The position numbers were made by a program, and so were the translations under genes. Under the pieces are notes generated by a model, which worked only from the letters and a program-made list of their open reading frames with translations, was not told the DNA's origin and did not search any database. From Paenibacillus spiritus (GTDB taxonomy: Bacteria > Bacillota > Bacilli > Paenibacillales > Paenibacillaceae), in assembly GCF_008710135.1 (NCBI RefSeq), contig NZ_VYKK01000004.1, positions 248,001 through 312,000 of the forward strand: a stretch of 64,000 nucleotides of DNA, read 5' to 3'. Below, piece by piece: positions 14,499-24,559 of the stretch (positions are counted from its first letter, which is position 1; the number at the start of each line of letters is the position of its first letter).

Positions 14499-16238
14499 TC
14501 ATTGCGCCGCTTGGGCTTCAGCCGCTTTGCTGGCCTCCGCCAGATCCAGCATTTCCTGTGCGTGATGCAGGGTTTTCTCCGTAATTTCGACCCCGCCGAG
14601 CATGCGGGCCAGCTCCATAATGCGCCCTTCGGCCTCAAGCGGTTCCACCTCGGTCATGGTGCGGCCGTCTTCGACGATTTTGCGGATCAGGTATTGATGA
14701 TCGGCCATACAGGCCACCTGCGGCAGATGGGTAATGGAGAACACCTGGCAGGAGGAGGCGAGCCGGTACAGCTTGTTCGCAATCGACTGGGCCGCCCGCC
14801 CGCTGACCCCGGTATCCACTTCGTCGAAGATGAGAACGGGAATCTGGTCATGCCGGGCAAAAATGCTCTTCATCGCCAGCATGATTCGCGACAGCTCGCC
14901 GCCGGAGGCGATCCGGCCCAGAGGACGCAACGGCTCGCCGGGATTCGGCGAGATCATGAACTCGGCGCTGTCGATTCCCTGGCGGGTCAGCCGGATGCGC
15001 CGGCCGTCCACTTCAACGCCCCGCGGGTCCTCCAGCAGCTCCAGCTTGACCTCCAGCTTCGTCCGTTCCATTTGAAGGTCCTTCAGTTCACCCTCGACTT
15101 GTGCCGCCAGGTCCCGCGCGCATTGTCTGCGCGCTTCGCTCAGCTTTTCGGCTGCTTCCATCAGCCCGGTCAGAAGAAGATTACGCTTGGCGGTCAGCTT
15201 CTCCACATACTCATCCTTGTTCTCCAGCAGCTCGCTTTCCCGGGAGATTTGATCATAGTATGCCAGAATCTGTTCCACCGTATCCCCATACTTGCGCCGC
15301 AGTCCGGTGATCAGATCCAGCCGGTTCTCGACTTCCTCCAGACGCTCGGGATTGAATTCAATGTCTTCCCGGTAATCGCGAAGCTGAAAAGCGGCGTCCT
15401 CCAGCTGGTAGTAGGAGGATTGCAGCTGCTCCAGCACAGGACGCAGACCTTTCTCGTCGTAACGCACCGCATCTTCCAGCCTGGAAATGACGCTGCCGAT
15501 CGTCTCCAGCCCTTGTCTGCCGTACAGCAGCTCATAGGCCCCTGATACCGACTCCATCATTTTCTCGCTGTGGGATAGTTTGACCCTTTCTTCCGCGAGC
15601 CATTCGTCTTCTCCGGGCTTCAGGGCCGCGGAGGAGATTTCCTCCAGCTGGAACCGGTACAGGTCGAGCATCTGATAGCTCTTCTGGCTCGATTCCTGAA
15701 GCTCCCGCAGCTCTTTCTCGGCTTGGGCGAATTCGCTGTACCGCGACTGGTATTCGGTCTTCAGCGGGCCGATGACGGCGTCGCCGTAAGTGTCGAGCAG
15801 GCCCAGATGACGTTCCGCCCTAAGCAGGTTCTGATGCTCGTGCTGACCGTGGATATTGACGAGCTGATCTCCGATTTCCCGCAGCATGGTCAGATTGACC
15901 ATCTGTCCGTTGACCCGGGAAATGCTCTTGCCCTGCGCATTGAGTTCGCGCCGGATAATCAGATGCTCTTCGGGATTGCTGCGGATACCAAGCCGGTCCA
16001 GCGTCTCCCAGACCGGGTGTCTCTCCGGCAGATTGAACAGCGCTTCCATTTCCGCTTTGTCGCAGCCGTAGCGGATGGAATCCGCCGATCCCCGGCCGCC
16101 GGCAATCAGCGCAAGCGCATCAATGATAATGGACTTGCCCGCGCCGGTCTCGCCGGTCAGCACATGAAAGCCGGAATGGAAATGCACATCCACGCTCTCC
16201 ACAACCGCCAGATTCCGGATGGATAAAGTCTCCAGCAT
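14499..16238 (-). CDS. recN: DNA repair protein RecN
   Basis: 579-residue SMC-like ATPase acting early in double-strand-break repair. The N-terminal Walker A is TGETGAGKSIIIDA. Long coiled-coil arms span about residues 160-370. The C-terminal part has IASGGELSRIMLA (signature) and VLIFDEVDTGVSG (Walker B). ATG 16238 was chosen because GGAGGTGG precedes it and the protein then starts MLETLSIRNLAVV as in homologues. It lies 36 bp downstream of argR on the same strand. Confidence 0.97.
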   Translation of the reverse strand: MLETLSIRNLAVVESVDVHFHSGFHVLTGETGAGKSIIIDALALIAGGRGSADSIRYGCDKAEMEALFNLPERHPVWETLDRLGIRSNPEEHLIIRRELNAQGKSISRVNGQMVNLTMLREIGDQLVNIHGQHEHQNLLRAERHLGLLDTYGDAVIGPLKTEYQSRYSEFAQAEKELRELQESSQKSYQMLDLYRFQLEEISSAALKPGEDEWLAEERVKLSHSEKMMESVSGAYELLYGRQGLETIGSVISRLEDAVRYDEKGLRPVLEQLQSSYYQLEDAAFQLRDYREDIEFNPERLEEVENRLDLITGLRRKYGDTVEQILAYYDQISRESELLENKDEYVEKLTAKRNLLLTGLMEAAEKLSEARRQCARDLAAQVEGELKDLQMERTKLEVKLELLEDPRGVEVDGRRIRLTRQGIDSAEFMISPNPGEPLRPLGRIASGGELSRIMLAMKSIFARHDQIPVLIFDEVDTGVSGRAAQSIANKLYRLASSCQVFSITHLPQVACMADHQYLIRKIVEDGRTMTEVEPLEAEGRIMELARMLGGVEITEKTLHHAQEMLDLAEASKAAEAQAAQ

Positions 16239-16273
16239 ACGTATTAGCCACCTCCGATGACCCGATTCGTTTC

Positions 16274-16720
16274 TTAAATATACCCCATAATCTGGGACAC
16301 GACCGAGCTGCTGTCTTCCGGCCTTCGGCAAATAATCAGAATCGTGTCGTCGCCCGAAATGGTCCCCATGATCTCCGGCCACTCGATGCTGTCTATGAGT
16401 GCGGCGACGGAGTTGGCCGTTCCGGGAAGACACTTCATTACGACGAGATTGCCCGAATAGTCCATATTCAGAAAATTGTCTACCAGCACCCGCTTCAGCT
16501 TCTGCGTCGGATTGAAGCGCTGATCGGTCGGAAGCGAGTATTTATAACGGCCGTCATCGGTCGGCACCTTGATGAGCAGCAGTTCTTTAATATCGCGGGA
16601 TACCGTCGCCTGGGTGACCTGGAATCCGGCGCTTCGCAGCGCCTCTACCAGCTCGTCCTGAGTTTCGATTTCCCGCTGGGTAATAATTTCGCGGATTTTG
16701 ATATGTCTTTGCCCTTTCAT
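16274..16720 (-). CDS. argR: Arginine repressor ArgR/AhrC
   Basis: 148-residue hexameric regulator of arginine biosynthesis and catabolism. The N-terminal winged helix contains [15 protein letters not shown]. The C-terminal arginine-binding and oligomerisation part has [11 protein letters not shown] and [12 protein letters not shown]. Length is as usual for the family. Part of the tlyA-hypothetical-argR-recN run, as in B. subtilis yqxC-ahrC-recN. Confidence 0.97.
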   Translation of the reverse strand: MKGQRHIKIREIITQREIETQDELVEALRSAGFQVTQATVSRDIKELLLIKVPTDDGRYKYSLPTDQRFNPTQKLKRVLVDNFLNMDYSGNLVVMKCLPGTANSVAALIDSIEWPEIMGTISGDDTILIICRRPEDSSSVVSQIMGYI

Positions 16721-16742
16721 TCAAGTCCTCCTGTTCCGTCGC

Positions 16743-17210
16743 CTAATCGCTCTCGCCGTCGTCCCGGCCAAAAGCGATGGCGCGCACGGTCTCTTCGGCC
16801 GTGTTCACATACAGAATTCCCGCCGAGTCGGGATACAGCAGCATATAGGGGAGAAGCGCGTCCCGAAGGCCGCTGCCCGTCCACTCCACGGCCTTGCGGG
16901 GCCGGGCCAGAATTACCGGATACCAACCGCCGTCCTCGGCGGCGGCGATGTAATCAATGAACAGGCGGCTGTACAGCTCCTCCCGTCCGTCTATCCGAAA
17001 CGACAGCGGAATCTTCAGCCTGCCTCCGATTACCTCGTAACCGGCGTCTTCCAGCAGCTTCAGGGCCGGATGGGGCGCAATTTCCCGGTTCAACGGGATC
17101 GTCCCGGCGGTCTCGGTCCGCTGAATCCACACATACAGCCGATAGACGAGCCACACTGCAACTCCTACGGCTATCACAGCCATGACGGCCTTGTCCGGGC
17201 TCCCCGTCAT
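16743..17210 (-). CDS. Membrane-anchored hypothetical protein between tlyA and argR
   Basis: 155 residues with one N-terminal membrane helix (AVMAVIAVGVAVWLVYRLYVW) and a soluble domain, probably cytoplasmic, of mixed alpha/beta character. The N-terminal charge pattern does not settle topology. ATG 17210 is 80 bp after tlyA, and the stop is 22 bp before argR, so it belongs to this operon. I know of no assigned function. The region WYPVILARPRKAVEW and the ending VRAIAFGRDDGESD are the most distinctive parts. Confidence 0.8.
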   Translation of the reverse strand: MTGSPDKAVMAVIAVGVAVWLVYRLYVWIQRTETAGTIPLNREIAPHPALKLLEDAGYEVIGGRLKIPLSFRIDGREELYSRLFIDYIAAAEDGGWYPVILARPRKAVEWTGSGLRDALLPYMLLYPDSAGILYVNTAEETVRAIAFGRDDGESD

Positions 17211-17290
17211 TGATTACCACCTCGGTAGTGTTATTCGCTCCGGCTTCGCCTAAACCCTGCAACCCCTTGAACCTAAAGAAACTCACCGGT

Positions 17291-18154
17291 TTAGCGATGA
17301 GTTTCAGGATGGGAAGAGGCCCCGAAGGTACTCCCGGCTTCCCGGACGACGTTCTCGGCCAACCGGGCGATTTCGGCTTCCCGTTCCGGAGTAACGGGCG
17401 GCGCTTCCCCGGATTCCAGCCGCCAGTGTGCGAGAAATTCAATGTTCCCTTCGCCGCCGGTAATCGGCGAGAAGGTCAGTCCCTTGAGTACATAGCCCAG
17501 CTCCTCCGCCATCGTCAGCACCTCCCGCAGCACTTCGCGGTGGACAGCGGGTTCGCGGACCACGCCGGATTTGCCGACCTTCTCCCGTCCGGCCTCGAAC
17601 TGCGGCTTGATGAGCGCCGCGATATCGGCCGGGCGCTCCAGCAGCGCAAGCAGCGGCGGCAGAATGAGACGCAGCGAGATGAAGGAGACATCAATACTGG
17701 CAAAATCCGGCCGCGGTCCTTCCAGATCGGACGGTTCCATATAGCGGAAGTTGGTCTTCTCCATGACGCAGACCCGCTCGTCCTTCCGCAGCGACCAGTC
17801 GAGCTGGTTGGAGCCGACGTCAATTGCATACACATAGGAAGCTCCGTTCTGCAGAGCGCAGTCGGTAAACCCTCCGGTGGAGGACCCGATGTCCAGCATC
17901 GTCCGGCCCGTCATAGCTATGCCGAACGTCCGAAGCGCCTTCTCCAGCTTCAATCCGCCGCGGCTGACATAGGGGTGAACCGCGCCCTTGACCCGGATCG
18001 CCGCTGTGCGCAGCACCTTCATCCCGGGCTTCTCGATCCGTTCCTCGTCAGCCAGCACGAGGCCGGCCATAATGGCGGCTTTGGCTTTCTCCCGGCTCTC
18101 GTAATATCCCTGCTCCACGAGCAGGACGTCAATCCGTTCTTTGCGCTGCTCCAT
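17291..18154 (-). CDS. tlyA: TlyA-type rRNA 2'-O-methyltransferase / hemolysin family
   Basis: 287 residues. An N-terminal S4 RNA-binding domain (RIDVLLVEQGYYESREKAK..) is followed by an FtsJ-type SAM methyltransferase domain with MLDIGSSTGGFTDC and the catalytic-type Asp and Lys in FASIDVSFISL and ALIKPQFEAG. In mycobacteria this family methylates rRNA. The Bacillus homologue YqxC is less studied. ATG 18154 was chosen over ATG 18160 because the GGAG site abuts the latter. An 8-bp inverted repeat at the 3' end (17278-17309) straddles the stop. Confidence 0.9.
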   Translation of the reverse strand: MEQRKERIDVLLVEQGYYESREKAKAAIMAGLVLADEERIEKPGMKVLRTAAIRVKGAVHPYVSRGGLKLEKALRTFGIAMTGRTMLDIGSSTGGFTDCALQNGASYVYAIDVGSNQLDWSLRKDERVCVMEKTNFRYMEPSDLEGPRPDFASIDVSFISLRLILPPLLALLERPADIAALIKPQFEAGREKVGKSGVVREPAVHREVLREVLTMAEELGYVLKGLTFSPITGGEGNIEFLAHWRLESGEAPPVTPEREAEIARLAENVVREAGSTFGASSHPETHR

Positions 18155-18262
18155 ATTCATCTCCAGGTTGTCCAAAATAAGAAGCCGGCTCAAGGTCCGG
18201 CAAAGACAGAGCATGCCGCCCCAAAACGGGACGGCAGCTCTCTTGCCTTCAGCCGGCTCCGT

Positions 18263-20170
18263 TTACGACGACGAAGTCGTTTTGCCGAACCGGTACGACC
18301 GGACGGCAAGCATGCTTTTGATGCGGGTGCAGAGCGCTTCGGCCGTAAGTCCCGTCTGCTGGCGCTGCTGCTTGATGGAGCCGTGCTCGACAAAGACATC
18401 GGGTACCCCCATCAGCCCAACGCTGACCTCATGCATCTCGTGCTCCGCATAGAATTCCAGCACCGCGCTTCCCAGGCTTCCCGCCTGGCTCGCTTCTTCG
18501 ATCACGATCATCTGGGTACCGGACCGTCCCAGTTCCAGAAGCATCGAATGATCGAGCGGCTTGAGGAAGCGGGCGTTGATCACGCTTACCTTCAGCCCTT
18601 CCCGGCGCAGCGTCTCTGCCGCTTCCTCGGCGACCTGAACCATCGGTCCGCAGGCGAGGACGGCGAAGTCATCGCCGGCGCGCAGCCGTTCCCAGCTGCC
18701 GATCGGCAGACTCTTCAGCTCCGCGTCCAGCGGAACGCCCGTGCCGTTGACCCGGGGATAGCGGTAGGCGATCGGGCCGTCATTGTAATCGAGCGCCGTC
18801 TTCATCATATGCCGCAGTTCATTCTCATCCTTCGGCATCATCAGCACGATGTTCGGAATATGGCGCATGAAGGCAATGTCATACACTCCCTGATGCGTCT
18901 CGCCGTCGGCACCGACGAAGCCCGCGCGGTCGATCGCGAACATGACGTTGGCATTATGCCGGCAGATGTCGTGGACAATCTGGTCATAGGCGCGCTGCAT
19001 GAAGGTGGAATAGACCGCAAAGACCGGCTTCATGCCCTCCATGGCCAGCGCCGCGCAGAGCGTAGCCGCATGCTGTTCGGCGATGCCGACGTCAATCATC
19101 CGGCCCGGAAAAGCTTGGGCGAACGGGAATAATCCCGAACCGCCCGGCATCGCGGGCGTCACGGCGACGATTCGCTCGTCCTGCTGTCCCAGTTCAATCA
19201 GCGTCTGTCCGAAGACATCCGTGTACATCGGTTCGCCCACGGCTTTCAGGAGCTGGCCGGATTCAATCTTGTACGGTGTAATGCCGTGCCACTTGTAGGA
19301 GTCCGCCTCCGCCGGCTTGTACCCTTTGCCCTTTGTCGTCAGCACATGCACGAGCACGGGCCCGGCCACATTGTCGGTCTGATGGAACGCGTCAATCAGT
19401 TTGTCGAGGTCATGGCCGTCCACCGGTCCCAGGTAGGTGAAGCCCAGTTCCTCGAACAGAACGCCCGGAACCATCATGTATTTCAGACTGTCCTTCATCT
19501 TCTCGGCCGTCTTGGCGAGCTTGCCGCCGATGGCCGGAATTTTGCGCAGCAGCCCTTCAACTTCATCCTTTGCCCGCAAGTAATGGCGGTCCGAACGGAT
19601 TTTGCTGAGGTAATTGTGCATCGCTCCGACATTCGGCGCGATCGACATTTCGTTGTCGTTGAGAATCACCATCAGCTTGCGACGTTCATGCCCGATATGG
19701 TTCAGAGCCTCGAACGCCATTCCTCCGGTCAGTGCGCCGTCGCCGATCACAGCGATGACTTTGTTGTCCTCGCCCTTGAAGTCCCGGGCCATCGCCATTC
19801 CCATCGCTGCCGAGAGCGATGTACTGCTGTGGCCTGCTTCCCAGACGTCATGCCGGCTCTCCGAGCGCTTGATAAAGCCGCAGAGACCATCCTGCATGCG
19901 CAGCGTGTCAAAGCGGTCTTTGCGGCCGGTCAGTATTTTATGAACATAGGCCTGGTGGCCGACATCGAAGATCATCTTATCCTGCGGGCTCTCATAGCAG
20001 TAATGCAGGGCCAGCGTGAGTTCCACCACTCCCAGATTGGAGGCCAGATGCCCGCCGGTTACAGACAGCTTCTCAATCAGGAACCGGCGGATTTCCTCGG
20101 CCAGCTCGACCAATTGCGGCACAGCCAGCGATTTCAAATCTTGCGGATCATTTATTTGTGGAAGCAGCAC
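18263..20170 (-). CDS. dxs: 1-deoxy-D-xylulose-5-phosphate synthase
   Basis: 635-residue ThDP enzyme making DXP from pyruvate and glyceraldehyde-3-phosphate, the entry to the MEP isoprenoid pathway. It shows the ThDP motif [15 protein letters not shown], the N-terminal [12 protein letters not shown], and the transketolase middle domain with [15 protein letters not shown]. The start is GTG at 20170 with GGGGAG 6 nt upstream, giving the family N-terminus [12 protein letters not shown]. The gene follows ispA by 101 bp, so two enzymes of isoprenoid synthesis lie together. Confidence 0.97.
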   Translation of the reverse strand: MLLPQINDPQDLKSLAVPQLVELAEEIRRFLIEKLSVTGGHLASNLGVVELTLALHYCYESPQDKMIFDVGHQAYVHKILTGRKDRFDTLRMQDGLCGFIKRSESRHDVWEAGHSSTSLSAAMGMAMARDFKGEDNKVIAVIGDGALTGGMAFEALNHIGHERRKLMVILNDNEMSIAPNVGAMHNYLSKIRSDRHYLRAKDEVEGLLRKIPAIGGKLAKTAEKMKDSLKYMMVPGVLFEELGFTYLGPVDGHDLDKLIDAFHQTDNVAGPVLVHVLTTKGKGYKPAEADSYKWHGITPYKIESGQLLKAVGEPMYTDVFGQTLIELGQQDERIVAVTPAMPGGSGLFPFAQAFPGRMIDVGIAEQHAATLCAALAMEGMKPVFAVYSTFMQRAYDQIVHDICRHNANVMFAIDRAGFVGADGETHQGVYDIAFMRHIPNIVLMMPKDENELRHMMKTALDYNDGPIAYRYPRVNGTGVPLDAELKSLPIGSWERLRAGDDFAVLACGPMVQVAEEAAETLRREGLKVSVINARFLKPLDHSMLLELGRSGTQMIVIEEASQAGSLGSAVLEFYAEHEMHEVSVGLMGVPDVFVEHGSIKQQRQQTGLTAEALCTRIKSMLAVRSYRFGKTTSSS

Positions 20171-20271
20171 GTGTTCTCCCCGCTTTCCTAGATGTGTGTG
20201 TTGGATAATAAAACCCATTATAACATAAAAGAAACGGCTGTCGAAATCCAGCCGTTCATGCGGACGCTCCG

Positions 20272-21174
20272 CTAATGATCCCGATTCATCAGATAATCGG
20301 CGATTCCAAGCAGACGGCAGTCTGCGGAGAACCCGGCGTCCAGCAGGGTGTCCCGCGCCTCCGCGGTCAGACGCGCCGCCTCCCGCCGCGATTCCTCCAG
20401 CCCCAGCAGATACGGATACGTCACCTTCTGCTGCTGAATATCGCTGCCGACCGGCTTGCCGAGCTTGCTCTCGTCGCCGACAATGTCGAGAATGTCATCC
20501 TGAATCTGAAAAGCAAGGCCCAGCGCCGTCCCGAACCGGCGCAGCGCCGCAAGCTTCTCTTCGTCCGCTCCGGCGACCCGGCCTCCCGCAAGCAGCGAGA
20601 AGACGATCAGATCCCCCGTCTTGTGGAGATGAATATAGCGCAGCCGTTCAAGGTCCGTCTCGCCCTGTTCGCCTTCCATGTCGGCCACCTGGCCGCCGAC
20701 CATGCCCCGCGGTCCGGCCATTGCCGAGAGGTCCTCGACGATGGACAGCACGCTCTCCGCCGGGACGCCGTGGCGGCGCGCCGCCTGAACCACGCTGTAG
20801 AACGCATGGGTCAGCAGCCCGTCGCCGGCCAGAATGGCCATGGCCTCTCCGAATACTTTATGGTTCGTCAGACGGCCGCGCCGGTAATCGTCATTGTCCA
20901 TGGCCGGAAGGTCGTCGTGGATCAGCGAATACGTATGCACCATCTCCACCGCAGCCGCTACGGGCAGCGCGGCTTCCCGGCTGCCGCCGAGATCCTCGCA
21001 GGCCGCCACGACAAGAAGGGGCCGCAGTCTTTTGCCGCCGGCCTGCAGCGAATACGTCATCGCTTCAACCAGTGTCTGCGGCACCTGCCAGGTCTCCGGC
21101 AGCAGACGGCTCCACGCTTCGTCCAGCGTTCGGGCCATCTCTCCGATATAGCCCGTCAGCTCAGAAGGACTCAT
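20272..21174 (-). CDS. ispA: Polyprenyl synthetase (farnesyl/geranyl diphosphate synthase)
   Basis: 300 residues, condensing IPP with allylic diphosphates. First Asp-rich motif [11 protein letters not shown], with GGKRLRPLL before it. The second Asp-rich motif is QIQDDILD. Length and motifs fit IspA (YqiD). ATG 21174 lies inside the end of xseB (14-nt overlap). The product feeds undecaprenyl and menaquinone synthesis; chain length cannot be fixed from sequence by eye. Confidence 0.95.
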   Translation of the reverse strand: MSPSELTGYIGEMARTLDEAWSRLLPETWQVPQTLVEAMTYSLQAGGKRLRPLLVVAACEDLGGSREAALPVAAAVEMVHTYSLIHDDLPAMDNDDYRRGRLTNHKVFGEAMAILAGDGLLTHAFYSVVQAARRHGVPAESVLSIVEDLSAMAGPRGMVGGQVADMEGEQGETDLERLRYIHLHKTGDLIVFSLLAGGRVAGADEEKLAALRRFGTALGLAFQIQDDILDIVGDESKLGKPVGSDIQQQKVTYPYLLGLEESRREAARLTAEARDTLLDAGFSADCRLLGIADYLMNRDH

Positions 21175-21415
21175 CGCCTTCCCCCTCCAGCGAACCGAAA
21201 GGCTTCTTGCGAAGCTCGCCGTCCTCTTCGACGATCATTTCGATTTTGCGTTCCACCTGCTCCAGCTTGGCGCCGCACAGCTGCGAGAGCTGCATGCCCT
21301 GCTGGAACAGATCAATGGCCTTCTCCAGCGGCACATCGCCGTGCTCCAGCTCGCGGACGATCAGCTCCAGCTTGTCCATTGCTTCTTCAAATCCCAGTTC
21401 CGCTTCCTTCGCCAT
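21161..21415 (-). CDS. xseB: Exodeoxyribonuclease VII small subunit
   Basis: 84 residues with the family pattern LGFEEAMDKLELIVRELEHGDVPLEKAI, a helical protein that wraps XseA. It overlaps xseA by 29 nt upstream and ispA by 14 nt downstream, so translation is coupled. The enzyme degrades single-stranded DNA to oligonucleotides. Confidence 0.95.
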   Translation of the reverse strand: MAKEAELGFEEAMDKLELIVRELEHGDVPLEKAIDLFQQGMQLSQLCGAKLEQVERKIEMIVEEDGELRKKPFGSLEGEGDESF

Positions 21416-22769
21416 GTTGGCTACCCTCCTCTTTCAATCCCCAGACCTGACAATTCAGCTCGCCGTCCTGAAGCTTCACATTCACCATATCGCCGGGCTG
21501 CACGGCGGCCACCGACTGGATGAGCCGGCCGCCCTCCTCGTCGTAGACAAGGCCGTATCCGCGCGCCATAACCTTCAGCGGGCTGAGCGCGTCCAGCTGG
21601 CGCAGCTCGGCGCCAAGCCGGTGGCGCCGCCGCTCCACCTGCGCGTCCATCGCGCGCAGCAGATCCCGGCGCGCCCCTTCGGCGCGCCGCTTCGCCAGCG
21701 TCACCGCGCCGTGCGGGTGACGCCGCTCCAGGCGGCCGGTCAGCGCCGCCTGAAGCGAATGCGCCCGGGCGGCGCGCGCCTTGGCCGCGCCGCCGAGGCG
21801 GCCGCGCAGATGGTCCAGCCTCTGCGCGTGCTGGAGCAGGTACCGGCGCGGGTTCACCAGCACCGGGGACCGCTGCAGCGCGGCCAGCCGCTCGCGGCCG
21901 CGCTGGGACCGCCGCTGCAGGCCAAGCCGCAGCCGGCGCTCCAGCGTGCCGAGCTGTGAGCGCAGCTCGGCTGCGCTCGGCACGGCCAGCTCCGCAGCGG
22001 CCGTCGGCGTTGCGGCCCGAAGGTCGGCCGCGAAATCGGCGATTGTAAAGTCCGTCTCGTGGCCGACCGCCGAGATGACGGGAATCCGCGACGCCGCGAT
22101 GGCCCGGGCGACCGGCTCCTCATTGAACGCCCACAGCTCCTCCAGGGAGCCGCCGCCGCGGCCGACAATCAGCACGTCGGCTTCGCCTTCGGCGTTCAGG
22201 GCCTGAATGGCCCGCACGACCGAAGCGGCGGCTCCCTTGCCTTGAACCAGCACGGGATAGAGCACAACCGCGGCCGCCGGATAGCGGCGGCGCAGCGTCG
22301 TCAGGATGTCCCGCACGGCCGCTCCCGTCGGCGAAGTTACCACGCCGACCGTACGCGGATAGCGCGGGAGCGGGCGTTTGCGGTCGCTGTCGAACAGCCC
22401 TTCCTTCTCCAGCTTGGCCTTCAACTGCTCATAGGCCAGATACAGGCTGCCGATTCCGTCGGGTTGCATCTGGGTCGCGTAGAATTGATACTGGCCGTCC
22501 CGCTCGTAGACGGTGACATTGCCTCTGGCAATGACGCGGGAGCCTTCTTTCGGAACGAACGGCAGCCGCTGATTGTGCGAGGCGAACATGATCGCCTTGA
22601 TCCGGCTGGTCTCGTCCTTCAACGTGAAGTACATATGTCCGCTGCCGTGATGCGTGAAGTTGGAGATTTCCCCGCGGATCCACACATCGGACAGGACGAG
22701 ATCGGAGTCCAGCTTCATCCGGATGTACCGGTTCAGGTCCTTGATCGAGAAAATCTTCCGCTCCGCCAT
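21387..22769 (-). CDS. xseA: Exodeoxyribonuclease VII large subunit
   Basis: 460 residues. An N-terminal OB-fold (SDVWIRGEISNFTHHGSGHM, TLKDETSRIKAIMF) is followed by the catalytic domain (GVVTSPTGAAVRDILTTL, VLIVGRGGGSLEELWAFNEE, SAVGHETDFTIADF) and an Arg-rich coiled-coil C-terminus. Extremely GC-rich in its coiled-coil portion, as often seen in this gene. ATG 22769 has GGAGTAGGAC upstream. 9 bp after folD. Confidence 0.96.
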   Translation of the reverse strand: MAERKIFSIKDLNRYIRMKLDSDLVLSDVWIRGEISNFTHHGSGHMYFTLKDETSRIKAIMFASHNQRLPFVPKEGSRVIARGNVTVYERDGQYQFYATQMQPDGIGSLYLAYEQLKAKLEKEGLFDSDRKRPLPRYPRTVGVVTSPTGAAVRDILTTLRRRYPAAAVVLYPVLVQGKGAAASVVRAIQALNAEGEADVLIVGRGGGSLEELWAFNEEPVARAIAASRIPVISAVGHETDFTIADFAADLRAATPTAAAELAVPSAAELRSQLGTLERRLRLGLQRRSQRGRERLAALQRSPVLVNPRRYLLQHAQRLDHLRGRLGGAAKARAARAHSLQAALTGRLERRHPHGAVTLAKRRAEGARRDLLRAMDAQVERRRHRLGAELRQLDALSPLKVMARGYGLVYDEEGGRLIQSVAAVQPGDMVNVKLQDGELNCQVWGLKEEGSQHGEGSGTGI

Positions 22770-22778
22770 AAGCTTGTC

Positions 22779-23636
22779 CTACTCCAGCCCGCGGCGGCGC
22801 TTGGCCGCCGTCAGCGTGTTCACCATCAGCATCGTAATTGTCATCGGACCGACGCCTCCGGGAACCGGCGTGATATATCCGGCGGCTTCCTTGACGCTCT
22901 CGTAGTCCACGTCTCCCGCCAGCTTGCCGTTCTCGAGCCGGTTCATGCCGACATCGATGACGACGGCGCCCGGCTTCACGTACGAAGCGTCCACGAAGTT
23001 GGCGCGGCCAATGGCCACCACGAGCACATCGGCCTGACGGCACAGCTCCGGCATATTCTGCGTGCGGGAATGGCACATGGTGACCGTCGCGTTCTCACGC
23101 TGGAGCAGCAGGGATACCGGCTTGCCGACGATGTTGCTGCGGCCGATGACAACGGCGTGTTTGCCGGCAAGATCAAGCCCGGTGCGCTTGATCAGCTCGA
23201 TCACGCCGGCAGGCGTGCACGGCAGCAGGCTGTCGTCGCCGATCACCAGATTGCCGACGTTGACGGGGTGGAAGCCGTCGACGTCTTTTTCCACCGCAAT
23301 GGCGTCAATCACGGCCTTCTCGTTGATATGCTTCGGGAGCGGAAGCTGGACCAGGATGCCGTCGATCTCGTCGGCGCGGTTGAGCTCCTCCACCAGCGTC
23401 AGCAGCTCCTCTTGGGAGGTGGAAGCCGAAAGCCGGTGGACTACCGAATGGAAGCCGAGGCTGAGACAGGTCTTCTCCTTGCTGTTCACGTATACCTGGG
23501 AACCCGGATCTTCCCCGACCAGCACGACGGCCAGACCCGGCTTGACGCCGCGGACCGCAAGCCCTTCAACCTGCTTGGCAATATCTACACGAATTTCTTC
23601 GGACACAAGTTTACCGCTGATAATGGCTGCTGTCAT
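22779..23636 (-). CDS. folD: Bifunctional methylenetetrahydrofolate dehydrogenase/cyclohydrolase
   Basis: 285 residues. Interconverts 5,10-methylene-, methenyl- and 10-formyl-THF. Catalytic Lys region [37 protein letters not shown] fold [20 protein letters not shown] and the C-terminal [15 protein letters not shown]. Preceded by GGGAGAGAG. Second gene of the nusB-folD-xseAB-ispA-dxs run. Confidence 0.97.
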   Translation of the reverse strand: MTAAIISGKLVSEEIRVDIAKQVEGLAVRGVKPGLAVVLVGEDPGSQVYVNSKEKTCLSLGFHSVVHRLSASTSQEELLTLVEELNRADEIDGILVQLPLPKHINEKAVIDAIAVEKDVDGFHPVNVGNLVIGDDSLLPCTPAGVIELIKRTGLDLAGKHAVVIGRSNIVGKPVSLLLQRENATVTMCHSRTQNMPELCRQADVLVVAIGRANFVDASYVKPGAVVIDVGMNRLENGKLAGDVDYESVKEAAGYITPVPGGVGPMTITMLMVNTLTAAKRRRGLE

Positions 23637-23673
23637 GACGTTTCTCTCTCCCCTGTATTAATAATGGTTATAT

Positions 23674-24135
23674 TCAGGCACGCTCGCTCTTCAGCTTGTC
23701 GAGATCCTGGATCATTTTGCCCAGAACGCCGTTGACGAACTTGCCGGAGTCCTCGGTGCCGAAGTGCTTCGCCAGCTCGATGGCTTCATTGACGGATACC
23801 TTGGCGGGAACATCCTCTTGGGCGGCAAAAATCATCTCATACGCGGCCAGACGCAGAACCTGGCGGTCCACCCGGGACAGCCGGCTCATCTGCCAGTTCT
23901 TCAGGTAGTGCTCCAGCATCTCGTCGATGGCCGGCTTGTTGGTCCAGATGCCGTTGACCTGCGACAGCACATAATCCTTCATCTCCGGTTCGTTCGGAAT
24001 GACACGCTCCGTCTCATTCTCCTCCGAGGCTTCGGCCAGCAGCATTTCCACCGCTTCTCCGCTCTCCACCTCATTCATCTCCATCTGATACAGCGTCTGC
24101 ACGATGATCTCACGCGCGGTTCTCCGTTTTAACAT
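23674..24135 (-). CDS. nusB: Transcription antitermination factor NusB
   Basis: 153-residue all-helical RNA-binding protein that works with S10 (NusE) at boxA in rRNA transcription. It starts MLKRRTAREIIVQTLYQMEMN, with VDRQVLRLAAYEM and the C-terminal KFVNGVLGKM typical of the family. ATG 24135. First gene of the long housekeeping run, 176 bp from the DUF2273 gene with a large hairpin in between. Confidence 0.96.
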   Translation of the reverse strand: MLKRRTAREIIVQTLYQMEMNEVESGEAVEMLLAEASEENETERVIPNEPEMKDYVLSQVNGIWTNKPAIDEMLEHYLKNWQMSRLSRVDRQVLRLAAYEMIFAAQEDVPAKVSVNEAIELAKHFGTEDSGKFVNGVLGKMIQDLDKLKSERA

Positions 24136-24222
24136 ATACTCATTCCTTCCGCTTCAATAGCTGATGGCCTTATGGGCTCTGCCCCTTAGGCCGCTTTGTC
24201 TTATCATGCCTGTTTCGGTCTG

Positions 24223-24311
24223 AAATAAAAAACCGCGACCGCTTTCTTCCGCAGAATCAGCGTATCGTCAGGGTCTGCCAATGCCGCTCTCGGAAAAAAG
24301 CTATCGCGGTT
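24223..24311 (-). terminator. Long hairpin terminator after the Asp23/AmaP/DUF2273 cluster
   Basis: On the minus strand AACCGCGA..GCTTT pairs with AAAGC..TCGCGGTT across about 50 nt and is followed by TTTTTTATTT. The stem begins at the DUF2273 stop codon. The long apical part makes it unusual for a simple terminator. Confidence 0.6.
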
Positions 24312-24544
24312 CACTTAAACGGACGCCAGCCGGCGGATAGCCGGTCCAGAAGCTCCCGCCAGCCCGGCGAGCCGCTTCGGCCCTCATCCTTTCTCCGGCC
24401 CAGCGTATATCCGATGAACACTACCAGTGCAAAGAACAGCATATCCCAGAACCCGCTGATTAAATAAATCAGACCCAAAATGAAACCGAATGCCACACCG
24501 GCGATCCGGCCTCCGTGACTTTCCCATACTTCCTTCCAGAACAT
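24311..24544 (-). CDS. DUF2273 family small membrane protein
   Basis: 77 residues with two membrane helices (IAGVAFGFILGLIYLISGF, MLFFALVVFIGYTLGRR). Genes of this family normally accompany AmaP and Asp23, as here, with 15 bp to amaP. Proposed to act in the Asp23 membrane complex. The molecular role is unknown. Confidence 0.85.
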   Translation of the reverse strand: MFWKEVWESHGGRIAGVAFGFILGLIYLISGFWDMLFFALVVFIGYTLGRRKDEGRSGSPGWRELLDRLSAGWRPFK

Positions 24545-24559
24545 TCGGGAAACCCACCT

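Noticed and set aside
17210..19132. Plus-strand frame of 640 codons opposite tlyA and dxs
   Set aside because: It spans two well-supported genes and their junction and has no domain sense.
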